A DNA stretch of 64,000 bases from Rivularia sp963920925 (GTDB lineage Bacteria; Cyanobacteriota; Cyanobacteriia; Cyanobacteriales; Nostocaceae). This document shows positions 9,180 through 18,439 of this stretch, piece by piece. Made by a program: the position numbers and the translations under genes. The stretch lies in contig NZ_CAWUDI010000026.1 of the NCBI RefSeq assembly GCF_963920925.1, forward strand, positions 57,642 through 121,641. The letters run 5' to 3'. Numbering within the stretch: position 1 is the first letter of the stretch; each line of letters begins with the position of its first letter. The notes beneath the pieces are model-generated. The model did not search any database, was not told the DNA's origin, and saw nothing but the letters and a program-made list of their open reading frames with translations.

Positions 9180-9187
9180 TCAGGAGA
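9165..9187 (+). ncRNA. Right-end hairpin of the tnpB element, candidate omega-RNA (reRNA) 3' part
   Basis: TCTCCT(c)GACT at 9165-9175 pairs with AGTCAGGAGA at 9178-9187. The hairpin overlaps the tnpB stop codon. In IS200/IS605 elements the guide (omega) RNA covers the 3' end of tnpB and runs out through the right end, with the guide taken from flanking DNA. The guide would then start just after this hairpin, around agaagtcaattcc. Its exact limits are inference. Confidence 0.45.
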
Positions 9188-9282
9188 GAAGTCAATTCCT
9201 TAAACGTACTTAATACAAGATTTAGTTTATGCTGGAAGCAGTGAAACGTTAAGATATCTTAAATACTGTTTTCTAGATACTC

Positions 9283-10155
9283 ATGCAATGCATTGTAAAT
9301 CGCCGCGCTCAGTTTTCGGCAAGTCATCGGTATTGGTTCCCCGAATTAAGCATGGCGGCGAATATTGAAAAATTTGGTGCTTGTGCTAATTTTCCTGGGC
9401 ACGGACATAACTATGTTTTATTTATCTCTCTTCAAGGGGAGTTAAATGAATATGGTATGGTACTCAATTTATCTGACGTTAAACAGGTAATAAAACGGGA
9501 AGTCACCAGTCAATTAGACTTTTCCTATCTCAACGATGTTTGGGAAGAGTTTCAGCAAATTTTACCGACAACTGAAAATATTGCACGGGTTATCTACAAA
9601 AGATTATCGTCTTATTTACCTATAGTTCGCGTGCAGTTATTTGAACATCCTCAACTTTGGGCCGATTATATGGGAAATTCAATGGAAGCTTACCTTACTG
9701 TAAGTACTCACTTTAGCGCCGCTCACAGATTAGCTAGTCCAAAGCTGAGTAAAGAGGAAAACTTCGAGATTTATGGTAAGTGCGCTCGCCCTAACGGACA
9801 CGGACATAATTACCATTTGGAAATTACCGTTAAAGGTGAAATTGCAGAGCGTACTGGTATGTTAGTCGATTTAGGTGCTTTGAATAAAGTCATAGATGAT
9901 TATGTCATTGAATCATTCGACCATACTTTCCTCAACAAAGATATTCCTTATTTTGCCGAAGTAGTTCCTACGGCCGAAAATATAGCGCTGCATATCAGTA
10001 ATTTACTGCGTAAACCGATCGCAGAATTAGGAGCAAATTTGTCCAAAGTTAAACTTATCGAAAGTCCGAATAACTCCTGTGAAATTTACTGTGAGAATCA
10101 AGAATCTAACTTAAGTATGATGACACAAGATAAACCTGTTTTAGCACGGTTGTAA
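9283..10155 (+). CDS. Tandem-domain 6-pyruvoyl/6-carboxytetrahydropterin synthase (PTPS/QueD family)
   Basis: A 290-residue protein with two PTPS folds in one chain, where the usual enzyme has one domain of 120-150 residues. Domain 1 has zinc-ligand histidines H15, H40 and H42 and Cys34 (CANFPGHGHNY). Domain 2 has H148, H173, H175 and C167 (CARPNGHGHNY), the animal PTPS-like spacing. The catalytic Asp-His pair is intact in domain 2 (D213-H214, SFDHTFLN), but domain 1 reads SQLDFSYLN, with Phe80 in place of His. The pterin-anchoring Glu is present in both (E121, E260). The family converts dihydroneopterin triphosphate in tetrahydrobiopterin or queuosine pathways. No other queuosine gene is adjacent, so the product is not settled. 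A terminator follows. Confidence 0.88.
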   Translation: MQCIVNRRAQFSASHRYWFPELSMAANIEKFGACANFPGHGHNYVLFISLQGELNEYGMVLNLSDVKQVIKREVTSQLDFSYLNDVWEEFQQILPTTENIARVIYKRLSSYLPIVRVQLFEHPQLWADYMGNSMEAYLTVSTHFSAAHRLASPKLSKEENFEIYGKCARPNGHGHNYHLEITVKGEIAERTGMLVDLGALNKVIDDYVIESFDHTFLNKDIPYFAEVVPTAENIALHISNLLRKPIAELGANLSKVKLIESPNNSCEIYCENQESNLSMMTQDKPVLARL

Positions 10156-10164
10156 ATTACTCAT

Positions 10165-10199
10165 AAGAAAGGTTTTACAGCCTTTCTTCGTCATTTTTT
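10165..10199 (+). terminator. Rho-independent terminator after the PTPS gene
   Basis: AAGAAAGG at 10165-10172 pairs with CCTTTCTT at 10181-10188 across an 8-nt loop and is followed by cgtcatttttt. It starts 10 bp after the stop codon. Confidence 0.75.
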
Positions 10200-10715
10200 G
10201 GACATCGAGCCTTAAAAAGTTTCTTATAAGTACTATTATTACTTGTTAGGTTTTTTGCTTTGATTTCATCTGTAAAATAATAGTAAACCCAATACTCGAC
10301 TTTATCCGATTATTTTGTTAAATAAAATACATTTTAATTCTCTACATAAACTGAAATTGTTGATTTGAAAATATATTGCGACCGTTTAAAATTTTTAACT
10401 TTGACATATTTTTTGAACTTCAAATAAAAGTATTTTAAAATATATCTTTAGACGTTACTACTTGGTTAATTAAATATTTATAATTAAAAACAAGCGATAT
10501 GATATAAGTAATTTTGCTCATGATTCTTACGGGATAATTTACTATCAACTTATATTAGTATTGAATATTTTTAACGGTGCTTTCAGTCAAAGTTTTTTTA
10601 AGGTAGAAGTTATTGTTCGGCATGAACAAATATCCGAGATTTATCTTCAATATGCTTTGATTAACTTCTTCTATCAATATTCACTTATTCAAAATTAGCA
10701 ATTCAAGTTCAAGTT
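10200..10715. other. Intergenic region, no gene recognised
   Basis: About 515 bp of very AT-rich sequence before a GT2 gene. It must hold the promoter of that gene. I see no repeat or open frame that I can support. Confidence 0.4.
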
Positions 10716-11711
10716 ATGTCCTTACAAATGGATTCTCAACAGGCTTTGGTTAGCGTGATTCTGCCGGTTTACAATCGCTCAATCTATTTAAAACAAGCAA
10801 TTCAAAGCGCTCTCAATCAAACTTATAAAAATATTGAAATTATTGTATCCGATGATTGCAGCCCAGAAAGCCCGCAGAAGATAGTAGAATCTTTTGATGA
10901 CCCAAGAATTAGATTTCGTCGTAATTCAACTAATTTGGGAGTAGCAGGCAATATCATTACTACTGTTAAAGAAGCACAAGGAAAATATATTGCCAGTTTG
11001 AACGATGATGATGTGTGGAATGAAAACTTTTTAGAAAAACTAGTTCCGCAGCTTGAGAATAATCAAAATTTGGTATTGGCTTTTTGCGACCACTACATAA
11101 TAGATGATGATAGTAATATTGACGAAACAGCCACAGAGGAATGCACTCAAGCCTGGAAGCGCAATCAATTAAAAGAAGGAGTTTATCAACCCTTTTATCA
11201 AATTGCATTGATCGATCAAGCCGTACCTAGCTCTGTCGCAGCAGTGATTCGGAAAGATGCTATTGATTGGGACAAATTCTCCCCTCAAGCAGGACCTTTT
11301 TGGGATTTATATTTAACTTATATGGCTTGCCGCAATGGTGGTGGAGCTTATTATTCTCCAGAAAGATTGAGTCAATATCGCGTCCATGCACTATCTGAAA
11401 CCATGAATATTGGTGGTAAAAATACCAAAGCTAAAATCCGAGGTGCAAAGGCGACAATTTTCTGCTTTCGTCAATTCATGGAAGATGAAGCGTTACAAGA
11501 ATTTAAAAGTTACTTTCGCAAGCAATGCTTACACGCACAGACTACTTTAGCCATTGGTTTATTGCGTAACAACAACATAACAGAAGCAAGACCTTTACTT
11601 CTAGGTGCTTTGATTCAACAAAAGTTTAATCCAAGAACGATCGCAGCATTCTTGATTAGTTTTATCCCCAAACCATTAGCACGTAAATTACTGATTGGGC
11701 ATGGAGTGTAG
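10716..11711 (+). CDS. Family 2 glycosyltransferase
   Basis: A 331-residue GT-A-fold enzyme. The N-terminus VSVILPVYNRSIYLKQAI is the nucleotide-sugar-binding start, followed by IIVSDDCSPE and the metal-binding acidic motif in SLNDDDVW at about residue 94. The C-terminal 120 residues are helical, and no transmembrane segment is obvious. GT2 enzymes transfer a sugar from a nucleotide donor to lipid-linked glycans, polysaccharides or proteins. Donor and acceptor cannot be read from sequence. It stands 6.7 kb upstream of the main polysaccharide locus with unrelated genes between, so it need not work with it. A second in-frame ATG four codons in (10728) is possible. Low-complexity repeats follow the stop. 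Confidence 0.88.
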   Translation: MSLQMDSQQALVSVILPVYNRSIYLKQAIQSALNQTYKNIEIIVSDDCSPESPQKIVESFDDPRIRFRRNSTNLGVAGNIITTVKEAQGKYIASLNDDDVWNENFLEKLVPQLENNQNLVLAFCDHYIIDDDSNIDETATEECTQAWKRNQLKEGVYQPFYQIALIDQAVPSSVAAVIRKDAIDWDKFSPQAGPFWDLYLTYMACRNGGGAYYSPERLSQYRVHALSETMNIGGKNTKAKIRGAKATIFCFRQFMEDEALQEFKSYFRKQCLHAQTTLAIGLLRNNNITEARPLLLGALIQQKFNPRTIAAFLISFIPKPLARKLLIGHGV

Positions 11712-11712
11712 G

Positions 11713-11812
11713 AAAGTTAGGAGTTAGGAGTTAGAAAATTTTAGATTTTGGATTTTGGATTAATATCTTCTTGTCTCCTTGTCTCCCCATCTCCCCCTCT
11801 CCCCCCCCATCA
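11713..11812. repeat. Low-complexity tandem repeats between convergent genes
   Basis: gttaggagttaggagttag, then ttttagattttggattttggatt, then a pyrimidine run (cttgtctccttgtctccccatctccccctctccccccc). These are short tandem repeats of the kind scattered through Nostocales genomes. They fill the gap between convergent genes. Confidence 0.65.
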
Positions 11813-11814
11813 CT

Positions 11815-12735
11815 CTAATCCGCAACTCTGGCTACCACAGTCCGATGACGTGGGCTGCTGGGAGTAATTGTAGGAGTTTGGAAACCGGCTTCAATTAAGG
11901 CTTGTTTGATGTCTAAGGTAAAGTAATCATCTAAATACGGTTCGGTACTCTTGAGTAAAGTAAATACATAACGTGGCATTTTTAGATAAGCTTCGGATTC
12001 GGGATTCATGCATTTTATTGCTAAATGACCGTCTTGTCGCAATACTCGTCTTGCTTCTGTAAAGATTTGTCGAGTTGCTGACTGGGGTAATTCATGACAG
12101 GTTAGATAAATTGAAACTAAGTCAAATGTTGCATCCGGTAAACCTGTAGATTCTGCTGCGGCGTGAACCCAGTTAATATTAGCTTGTCGCTGCTGCGAAC
12201 GATAATTAGCCACCGATAGGAAATAGGGAGATAAATCTAAACCCGTAACTTTGGCTTGGGGATACATTTCTTGTAGAGCAAAACTACTTAAACCGACACC
12301 GCAAGCCATATCTAAAATATCTTGTGGTTCGGGAATTTCTGAAGCAAGGATATTGTGATAAGAAGCGCGTAGTTTTGAATCTCCTGCTAATTCACCAGCT
12401 TGATCAAAAATTGTCGAGTGAACTGTTAAAGCTGCAACTTCTAATTCCAACGCGGGTTTCCAACCAAGATTACCTTGTTCGTAAGCGTGGAATGAAGTGA
12501 GGTAATAGTCGGGATAAGCAAGACTGGGATTTTCTACTTTTTTGATTTCACTTTCCCAATCAACTGTTTTCATCTCTTCCACTTGCTTTTTCCAGGGAAC
12601 ACCAATTCTTTCCCCGCGTTTAACCATCATTTGACGGGCTTGATGCTTTGCGATTCCGTACAGTGGCTTGATTCCCAGCAATCCATTTATCAAGCGTGTA
12701 GAGAATGGAGTAGTATTTTTTGTAGCGATAACCAT
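11815..12735 (-). CDS. Class I SAM-dependent methyltransferase
   Basis: A 306-residue soluble enzyme. The Rossmann methyltransferase core spans about 135-260, with motif I LDMACGVGLS (141-150), the acidic ribose-binding motif II GLDLSPY (165-171) and motif IV region FDLVSIYLTCHELP. The N-terminal 130 residues (start MVIATKNTTPFSTRLINGLLG) are an extension conserved in cyanobacterial members but without an assigned role. The methyl acceptor is unknown. The residues around motif IV (CHELP) resemble small-molecule or lipid/quinone methyltransferases of the UbiE type, but this is weak. The nearest upstream gene in the same direction, the DUF3352 gene, is 400 bp away, so it is probably transcribed on its own. 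Confidence 0.85.
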   Translation of the reverse strand: MVIATKNTTPFSTRLINGLLGIKPLYGIAKHQARQMMVKRGERIGVPWKKQVEEMKTVDWESEIKKVENPSLAYPDYYLTSFHAYEQGNLGWKPALELEVAALTVHSTIFDQAGELAGDSKLRASYHNILASEIPEPQDILDMACGVGLSSFALQEMYPQAKVTGLDLSPYFLSVANYRSQQRQANINWVHAAAESTGLPDATFDLVSIYLTCHELPQSATRQIFTEARRVLRQDGHLAIKCMNPESEAYLKMPRYVFTLLKSTEPYLDDYFTLDIKQALIEAGFQTPTITPSSPRHRTVVARVAD

Positions 12736-13138
12736 CAGTAATATTAACTAATTAAGTTGTTGATTTTGGAATTAGGAAAAAATTTGCCTGTAAGAATAAT
12801 AAGCCTTGAATCCTATTTTGCTTTAATTTGAAAAGAATATTTAACAGAAGATAGGAATTGGGAATTGGGCATAGGATAAGGAGAGGTGGTAGGGTGTTGA
12901 CTCTGTGCTTTTTTAGGAGATTAAAAATCATCCAAAAAACTTGTTGGCATTAAAGATAAAGCCCTCTCCCCCTTCCCCTCTCCCCTTCTCCTGGAGAAGG
13001 GTGCCCGTAAGGGCGGGGTGAGGGAAGGTAGTATGAAGAAAAAACGGAAAAATCCTATCAAAGTGAACAGCCTAGTAGAGGGGGTAGAGTGGGTAGATAA
13101 AATTAACTCTTAACTGCTTACTGGTTACTGCTTACTGG
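12736..13138. repeat. Intergenic region rich in simple and palindromic repeats
   Basis: This 403-bp gap lies between two minus-strand genes. At 12961-13027 a pyrimidine-rich run (ccctctcccccttcccctctcc) is followed by an imperfect palindrome (cttctcctggagaag, then gcccgtaagggc). At 13108-13143 a 14-bp unit (actgcttactggtt) repeats in tandem and reaches the stop codon of the DUF3352 gene. No gene is seen. Confidence 0.6.
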
Positions 13139-14788
13139 TTACTGTTCGCTGTTCTTTTTTAACGCTAGCAACATTTCCATTTGGGTTAGGGAATCCGACG
13201 GGCTGGTTGCGGTAACGCCGATTCCACGAATTGAGTTGAGGATAGCGGTTGCTTCTGGTGTTTGTGGTGAAAAACGAGTGACGAATGGTAGGGCTTTAGT
13301 CATGTCTAGGTAGAAGTAACCACCGTTTTCTTGTGGTAATGTTCTTGTTATTCCCTGGAAACTTTGGCTGTCGTTGAGGGGTTTAAACTCTTTTTTAGCA
13401 AGCGTTTCAGCTATGGAACCGCCAACGGCTAATAGTGCTGTATTGTCCGAGAGCCAACCGTGAGCTAGTAATGCACCTTGTCCGGGAATTTGCCATTCTG
13501 TGATTTTTTTGCCGTCGATGTCTTTTTGAGCTATTTTGATTGATTGCCCTTTGGCAAGATTGTCTAATTTATCAAATGTGGCTTCTGCTGTTTGGCGATC
13601 GCCGGTGTGAAATAGGAATGCACCACCGAAACCAATTTGCTTTAATAATCCTTCATTTATAGGAATTGCGGCTATACCAAACTCGCCATCCATCCAGCCA
13701 AATACCTCTTTATCTAAGTCAATATTGAGTTGTTGTAATTGTCCGCGTGCTTGTTGAAGTACTACGTTAAGTTCGGGGGTGTCTTTTGCTTGTTCTGCAA
13801 AAACTGTCCACCATTTACTAATACCTCCTCCACTGACTAAAGCTATTGTATCTTGGGGGACTTGGGATAATACTTTACCAGGTGTATTTTCGTATTGAAA
13901 TTTTACTCTTTGCGCGTCTAGGTTGGTGTTTGCTTTGACTCGTAATCCCGAATCATCAACGCCGATTCCGGCAACAACGGATTTTATCTGCTTCAACTGT
14001 TCTAAGGTTTGTGGCGGCAGCTGTTGCGCTTGGGGATTGGTAGCAATTAACTCTTTTACCAAACTTGAATAATCGGGTACGTAAACCTGTGCGAGGGTGT
14101 TCTCCAAATTAAGGTTATTTCCGATAACTTGAGTGGCACCTGTTTTAGTTAAAAATGAAGGTTCTCCTTTATAAGTGTCGATCGCCTGCGTTACAGCATT
14201 CTGAGAAGGAGAAAATAATACGCGATCATTTAATATGGTGCTGTATGTAGGACTTCCTTTACCTTTAGTTTCTTGAATTTTCTGACCTTTATATTGTATC
14301 TCTTTGATTTTGACGTTTTTCTGCTGTTTAAGCTTGGTGGTGAAATTTAAAGCTTCTACTTTATCTTTTATTCCTACCACCATTAGGATATTTGGTTCTG
14401 GTGATGATTGAGGCTTATTTTGGGCGGGTTGAACGGCTGGTGGAGGTAATACGGCTACCATGACACCACCAACCCAAGGTTTTAAGTCTTTATCGTAAGT
14501 AATGCTGTCATCGCTGGAAAAATTTTCATTCAAGTTTTTTAGTCCCGCAGCTACCAATTTTTGTGCTTCGGGAGTACCAAATTGTTCTAACTTTGACCAA
14601 ATGGCGGGATCTGTGGCAATATAAGTTGCCATCATCGCATCATCTGGAACTAGTTTAGCGCTAGCAGCAGCATCAGAAATACCTCCAGATGGGCCACCTT
14701 TCAAATATAAATAAGTAGCAATACCGCCAACAACCACTACAGCAGCAGCAATCGCGGGAATTAAAAATTTAGGCTTAAGTTTAGGCAT
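13139..14788 (-). CDS. DUF3352 domain-containing membrane-anchored protein
   Basis: A 549-residue protein of a family found almost only in cyanobacteria and of unknown function. The N-terminus MPKLKPKFLIPAIAAAVVVV is a basic patch plus one transmembrane helix (about 7-30) with a glycine-rich exit (GGPSGG). The remaining 520 residues would lie in the periplasm or thylakoid lumen. Recognisable stretches are KLVPDDAMMATYIATDP near residue 46, the Pro/Gln-rich PPPAVQPAQNKPQ loop near 115, and EVFGWMDGEFGIAAIP in the C-terminal half, consistent with the DUF3352 fold, which looks like two related halves. I see no catalytic motif. It is divergent from the aminopeptidase gene across 710 bp. Confidence 0.85.
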   Translation of the reverse strand: MPKLKPKFLIPAIAAAVVVVGGIATYLYLKGGPSGGISDAAASAKLVPDDAMMATYIATDPAIWSKLEQFGTPEAQKLVAAGLKNLNENFSSDDSITYDKDLKPWVGGVMVAVLPPPAVQPAQNKPQSSPEPNILMVVGIKDKVEALNFTTKLKQQKNVKIKEIQYKGQKIQETKGKGSPTYSTILNDRVLFSPSQNAVTQAIDTYKGEPSFLTKTGATQVIGNNLNLENTLAQVYVPDYSSLVKELIATNPQAQQLPPQTLEQLKQIKSVVAGIGVDDSGLRVKANTNLDAQRVKFQYENTPGKVLSQVPQDTIALVSGGGISKWWTVFAEQAKDTPELNVVLQQARGQLQQLNIDLDKEVFGWMDGEFGIAAIPINEGLLKQIGFGGAFLFHTGDRQTAEATFDKLDNLAKGQSIKIAQKDIDGKKITEWQIPGQGALLAHGWLSDNTALLAVGGSIAETLAKKEFKPLNDSQSFQGITRTLPQENGGYFYLDMTKALPFVTRFSPQTPEATAILNSIRGIGVTATSPSDSLTQMEMLLALKKNSEQ

Positions 14789-15498
14789 TACAGTATTTTC
14801 TTTAATATAACGATAACGATAACGATTAAATCAAAAAGTTAGGATTTGGGCATTGGGCATTGGGCATGGGTAATTGGTAATTGGTGAAACACTGCGTTGG
14901 GCGGGTTCCCCGACTTGTAGCAAGTGTTGAACCCCAAGGGTAATTGTTATTTATTCTTCCCCCATCCCCTTTTCTCCCCATCCCCTTGTCCCCCTCTCCC
15001 TACTCTCTTCTTCAGCTTTTATACTTCATATTCCACATAACACATTATCGGTATTTACTGATAAAACTAGTAATTATACATAGGATGGGGTTTAAAATTT
15101 GACAAAACTTACGTCAATAAGATAATGCATTAACAGCTATAAAATTAACAACTATAAACCTTTAAATGTTTTTCACCTCTATAGGACTAAAGTGTAACGG
15201 TGACAAACAATTCTAATCTATATAAATCTTGCTTAAAGTATTTTTACTCGGAAAAAACCAGATGAGAATTAAAATAAGTAATGCGCTTAAGAGTAAACGG
15301 GGTTTGTAAACACGCATATTGCACAAAGAAACTGGGTTTCACCAAACTGAAAACATTATTATCTCGTGCCTGCTATTTGCAAGAAACCCGGTTTATCGTT
15401 GAGGTGCCGTAGCTATTGATAAAGCAAGTTCACAAAAAATTGTTATTTTTTATTAATTAAATTGAGAGTTTTTCCAATTACAAGGTCAAAATAAATCG
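14789..15498. other. Divergent promoter region, DUF3352 / aminopeptidase, with repeats
   Basis: A 710-bp gap between divergent genes. It holds gataacgataacgat tandem repeats just upstream of the DUF3352 start (14806-14826), a cattgggcattgggcat repeat (14850-14867), a pyrimidine-rich block (14955-15006) and an imperfect inverted repeat, aaactgggttt at 15329-15339 with aaacccggttt at 15384-15394. I see no gene. Confidence 0.5.
15099..15126 (+). promoter_or_regulatory. Candidate sigma-70 type promoter
   Basis: TTGACA (15099-15104), a 16-bp spacer, then GATAAT (15121-15126), five of six bases of the -10 consensus. It reads towards the M1 aminopeptidase but lies about 370 bp before its start, so it would imply a long 5' leader. 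Confidence 0.3.
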
Positions 15499-18093
15499 AT
15501 GTTGCAGTCATATTTCGATACCGAAAATCAGCGCCAAAAATCTTTTGTTTCACCAGGTGCAAAACCGCAGTACAATCCGGATAGACCCGGACAGGTAAAG
15601 CATATTTTTCTGGATCTTAGTTTGGATATCCCAAACCAAACTGTTCGCGGCACCTGTAAAATAACTTTGGCTCCGATAAGTAACGGTGTAGAACGCTTAC
15701 ACTTGGATGCTGTTAATTTAACTATTGAGTCGGTTTTTATTGGAGAAATTTCACAAAAGTTTGATTACGATGGCGAACATCTAGATATCGAACTTAATTC
15801 TCCAACTCAAATTAATCGGCGACTTGATATTATTATCGCTTACTCGGTGGAAAAACCGACTCGCGGTATTTATTTTATTCAACCGGACGAACATTATCCC
15901 GATAAACCTACTCAAGTCTGGACTCAAGGAGAAGACGAAGATTCGCGATTTTGGTTTCCTTGCTTTGATTACCCCGGACAATTATCTACTTCGGAGATTC
16001 GGGTAAAAGTTCCTAAACCTTTGAAGGTTATTTCTAATGGTGAATTGATAGACAACGAGGAAGATGGAAAAAATAAAGATAATCTTGTCTATCACTGGCT
16101 GCAAAAGCAGGTTCATCCCACTTATTTAATGACTCTGGCTGTAGGTGATTTTGCTGAAATTAGCGACCAATGGCATGATAAACCCGTTACTTATTACGTA
16201 GAAAAAGGACGGGAAGCAGATGCTAAACGTACTATGGGTAAAACTCCTCAAATGATGGAGTTTCTCAGCGAAAAATATTCTTACAATTATGCTTTCCCTA
16301 AATACGCGCAAGTCTGCGTTGATGATTTCATTTTTGGGGGCATGGAAAATACTTCTACTACGCTGTTAACTGATAGATGTCTGCTCGATGAAAAAGCAGC
16401 GGTTGATAACCGCAATGCCGAAAGTTTGGTTGTGCATGAATTAGCACATCAGTGGTTTGGCGATTTAGTAGTAATTAAACACTGGTCCCATGCTTGGGTT
16501 AAGGAGGGAATGGCTTCTTATTCTGAAGTAATGTGGACGGAACGCGAATATGGTTCTCAAGCAGCAGATTACTATCGTTTGCAGCAAGCACGACGCTATA
16601 TTAATGAAGATAGCAGTCGCTACCGTCGTCCGATGGTAACTCACGTTTACCGGGAAGCTATCGAGCTATACGATCGCCATATTTATGAAAAAGGTTCGTG
16701 CGTTTATCACATGATCAGGGCGCAGTTGGGAGAAGAGTTGTTTTGGCTGGCTATTGCTACGTTTGTTAACAATAATGCCCATCAAACTGTAGAAACTATA
16801 GATTTGTTACGAGCAATTGAAAAAGCTACTGGTCGTAATTTAACGTTTATTTTTGACCAATACGTTTATCGTGGCGGACATCCCGATTTTAAAGTTACTT
16901 ATGCTTGGGATGGGGATGCGAATTTGGCGAAGGTGACGGTGGAGCAAACTCAAGTAGCTGGGGACGATAAAAATAAGGAAAGTTTCTTCGATTTAAGAAT
17001 TCCCATTGGTTTGGGCTATATAGATCGAACTCATGAATTGAAAGTTTTTACGGTAAAGGTTTCGGAAAAAGAGCAGAGCTTTTACTTTCCCTTGGAGAAA
17101 AAGCCCGATTTTATCAGCTTTGATGTAGGGAATCACTACCTAAAAACAGTTACTTTAGAATATCCCATCCCCGAATTGAAAGCACAGTTACTTCACGATG
17201 CAAATTGCGTTTCGCGGATTTACGCAGCCCAAGCTTTAGCAAAGAAGAATAGTTTAGAAGCTGTGAAAGCACTATCGGAATCTTTGAAAAATGATGATTT
17301 TTGGGGTGTACGGGTAGAGGTAGTCAAACAGCTAGCGGAAGTTAAGTTAGACCAAGTTTTTGATATTTTAGTTGAGTATCTCTCAGATGAAAACCCTTAC
17401 GTGCGTAAGGCTGTAGCGCAAGCACTTGGTACGATTAAAACTAATTCTAGCTATGAAGCTTTGAAAAAATTGTCTCAAAATGGAGATGATAGCTATTATG
17501 TTGAAGCTGCTGCTGTTGCTTCTATCGGTTCGATTGCTGCCACAGTGGGAGAAGACAAACCCGATGAAGCAGAAGTAATCAAGCTGTTTGAAGACATTTT
17601 GCAATCTAAAGCTGGCTGGAATGAAGTTGTCAGAAATGGCGCGATCGCAGGTTTATCTGAATTAAAAACCAGCGAACAAGCTTTAAATTTAATCCTGGAT
17701 TATACCAAATTAGGCGTTCCGCAACCTCTGCGTTTAGGTGCAATTCGTGCTTTAGGAAAAATCTCTGTTGGGCAAAGTAACCTCAATTTAGAAAGAATTT
17801 TGGAAAGATTGAGCAACATATCTCAAGAAACTTTCTTTTTAACTCAAATTGCTGTAGCAAGCTCGCTCGGACAAATGGAAAATAAAAAAGCTATTGGAAT
17901 TTTACGTACTTTAGCCGAACAAACTCCCGATGGGCGCGTGCGTCGTTATGCTGAGGAAGAAGTTGACAAATTGGTTCGGAAGACTTCATCTAATAGTGCC
18001 GTAAGTGATTTACGCTCCGAAGTAGAACAGCTTAAGCAACAAAATCAACAACTTAGAAGTCGTTTGGAAAGTTTAGAAGCTAAATCGAAGTAA
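15499..18093 (+). CDS. M1 family zinc aminopeptidase with C-terminal HEAT repeats
   Basis: An 864-residue metallopeptidase. The N-terminal beta domain (about 25-220) leads to the M1 catalytic domain with the exopeptidase motif GGMEN (280-284), zinc site HELAH (313-317) and third ligand E336 in KEGMASY, all intact. The family removes N-terminal residues from peptides. From about 565 the chain is helical with HEAT-like repeats (ISRIYAAQALAKKN, DDFWGVRVEVVKQLAE, DENPYVRKAVAQALG and more) to about 830, and ends in a coiled coil rich in Gln/Leu. The HEAT region stands where E. coli PepN or ERAP1 carry their own helical domain. No signal peptide is visible, so it is probably cytoplasmic. It is followed by a strong terminator, so it is a single-gene unit. 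Confidence 0.92.
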   Translation: MLQSYFDTENQRQKSFVSPGAKPQYNPDRPGQVKHIFLDLSLDIPNQTVRGTCKITLAPISNGVERLHLDAVNLTIESVFIGEISQKFDYDGEHLDIELNSPTQINRRLDIIIAYSVEKPTRGIYFIQPDEHYPDKPTQVWTQGEDEDSRFWFPCFDYPGQLSTSEIRVKVPKPLKVISNGELIDNEEDGKNKDNLVYHWLQKQVHPTYLMTLAVGDFAEISDQWHDKPVTYYVEKGREADAKRTMGKTPQMMEFLSEKYSYNYAFPKYAQVCVDDFIFGGMENTSTTLLTDRCLLDEKAAVDNRNAESLVVHELAHQWFGDLVVIKHWSHAWVKEGMASYSEVMWTEREYGSQAADYYRLQQARRYINEDSSRYRRPMVTHVYREAIELYDRHIYEKGSCVYHMIRAQLGEELFWLAIATFVNNNAHQTVETIDLLRAIEKATGRNLTFIFDQYVYRGGHPDFKVTYAWDGDANLAKVTVEQTQVAGDDKNKESFFDLRIPIGLGYIDRTHELKVFTVKVSEKEQSFYFPLEKKPDFISFDVGNHYLKTVTLEYPIPELKAQLLHDANCVSRIYAAQALAKKNSLEAVKALSESLKNDDFWGVRVEVVKQLAEVKLDQVFDILVEYLSDENPYVRKAVAQALGTIKTNSSYEALKKLSQNGDDSYYVEAAAVASIGSIAATVGEDKPDEAEVIKLFEDILQSKAGWNEVVRNGAIAGLSELKTSEQALNLILDYTKLGVPQPLRLGAIRALGKISVGQSNLNLERILERLSNISQETFFLTQIAVASSLGQMENKKAIGILRTLAEQTPDGRVRRYAEEEVDKLVRKTSSNSAVSDLRSEVEQLKQQNQQLRSRLESLEAKSK

Positions 18094-18145
18094 TGCAACA
18101 TCAAGCTGTTAATAACCTCCTAATTGCTTCATAAGTAATAAACCG

Positions 18146-18194
18146 AAAAAATCATCTTCACTGCTGAAAAGATTGTAGTGAAAATGATTTTTTT
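18146..18194 (+). terminator. Strong rho-independent terminator after the aminopeptidase gene
   Basis: A 17-bp stem with one mismatch, 18146-18162 (AAAAAATCATCTTCACT) with 18177-18193 (AGTGAAAATGATTTTTT), and a 14-nt loop. The A-run before and T-run after would let it work in both directions. The rest of the gap to the next gene is AT-rich and featureless. Confidence 0.85.
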
Positions 18195-18439
18195 GCTAAG
18201 GATAAATATAAATCTAATTAGACAGAAGTTCATACTATAAATAAATTATAAAGCTATTGTAAAGTTTAGGTAAAACATCCGAAAATAATATTACTTTGTA
18301 TTAAGCATGGTAAAGTTATTCGATAGTTACCATAGATAACTAAAAGAAATTAAAAATTACTTCCTTAAACAATTAGGGAAACTTCAGATTCAAAAAAACT
18401 TCTTTCAAGCATTCAAGCAAGTTAAGGAGCAAGTTGTTG

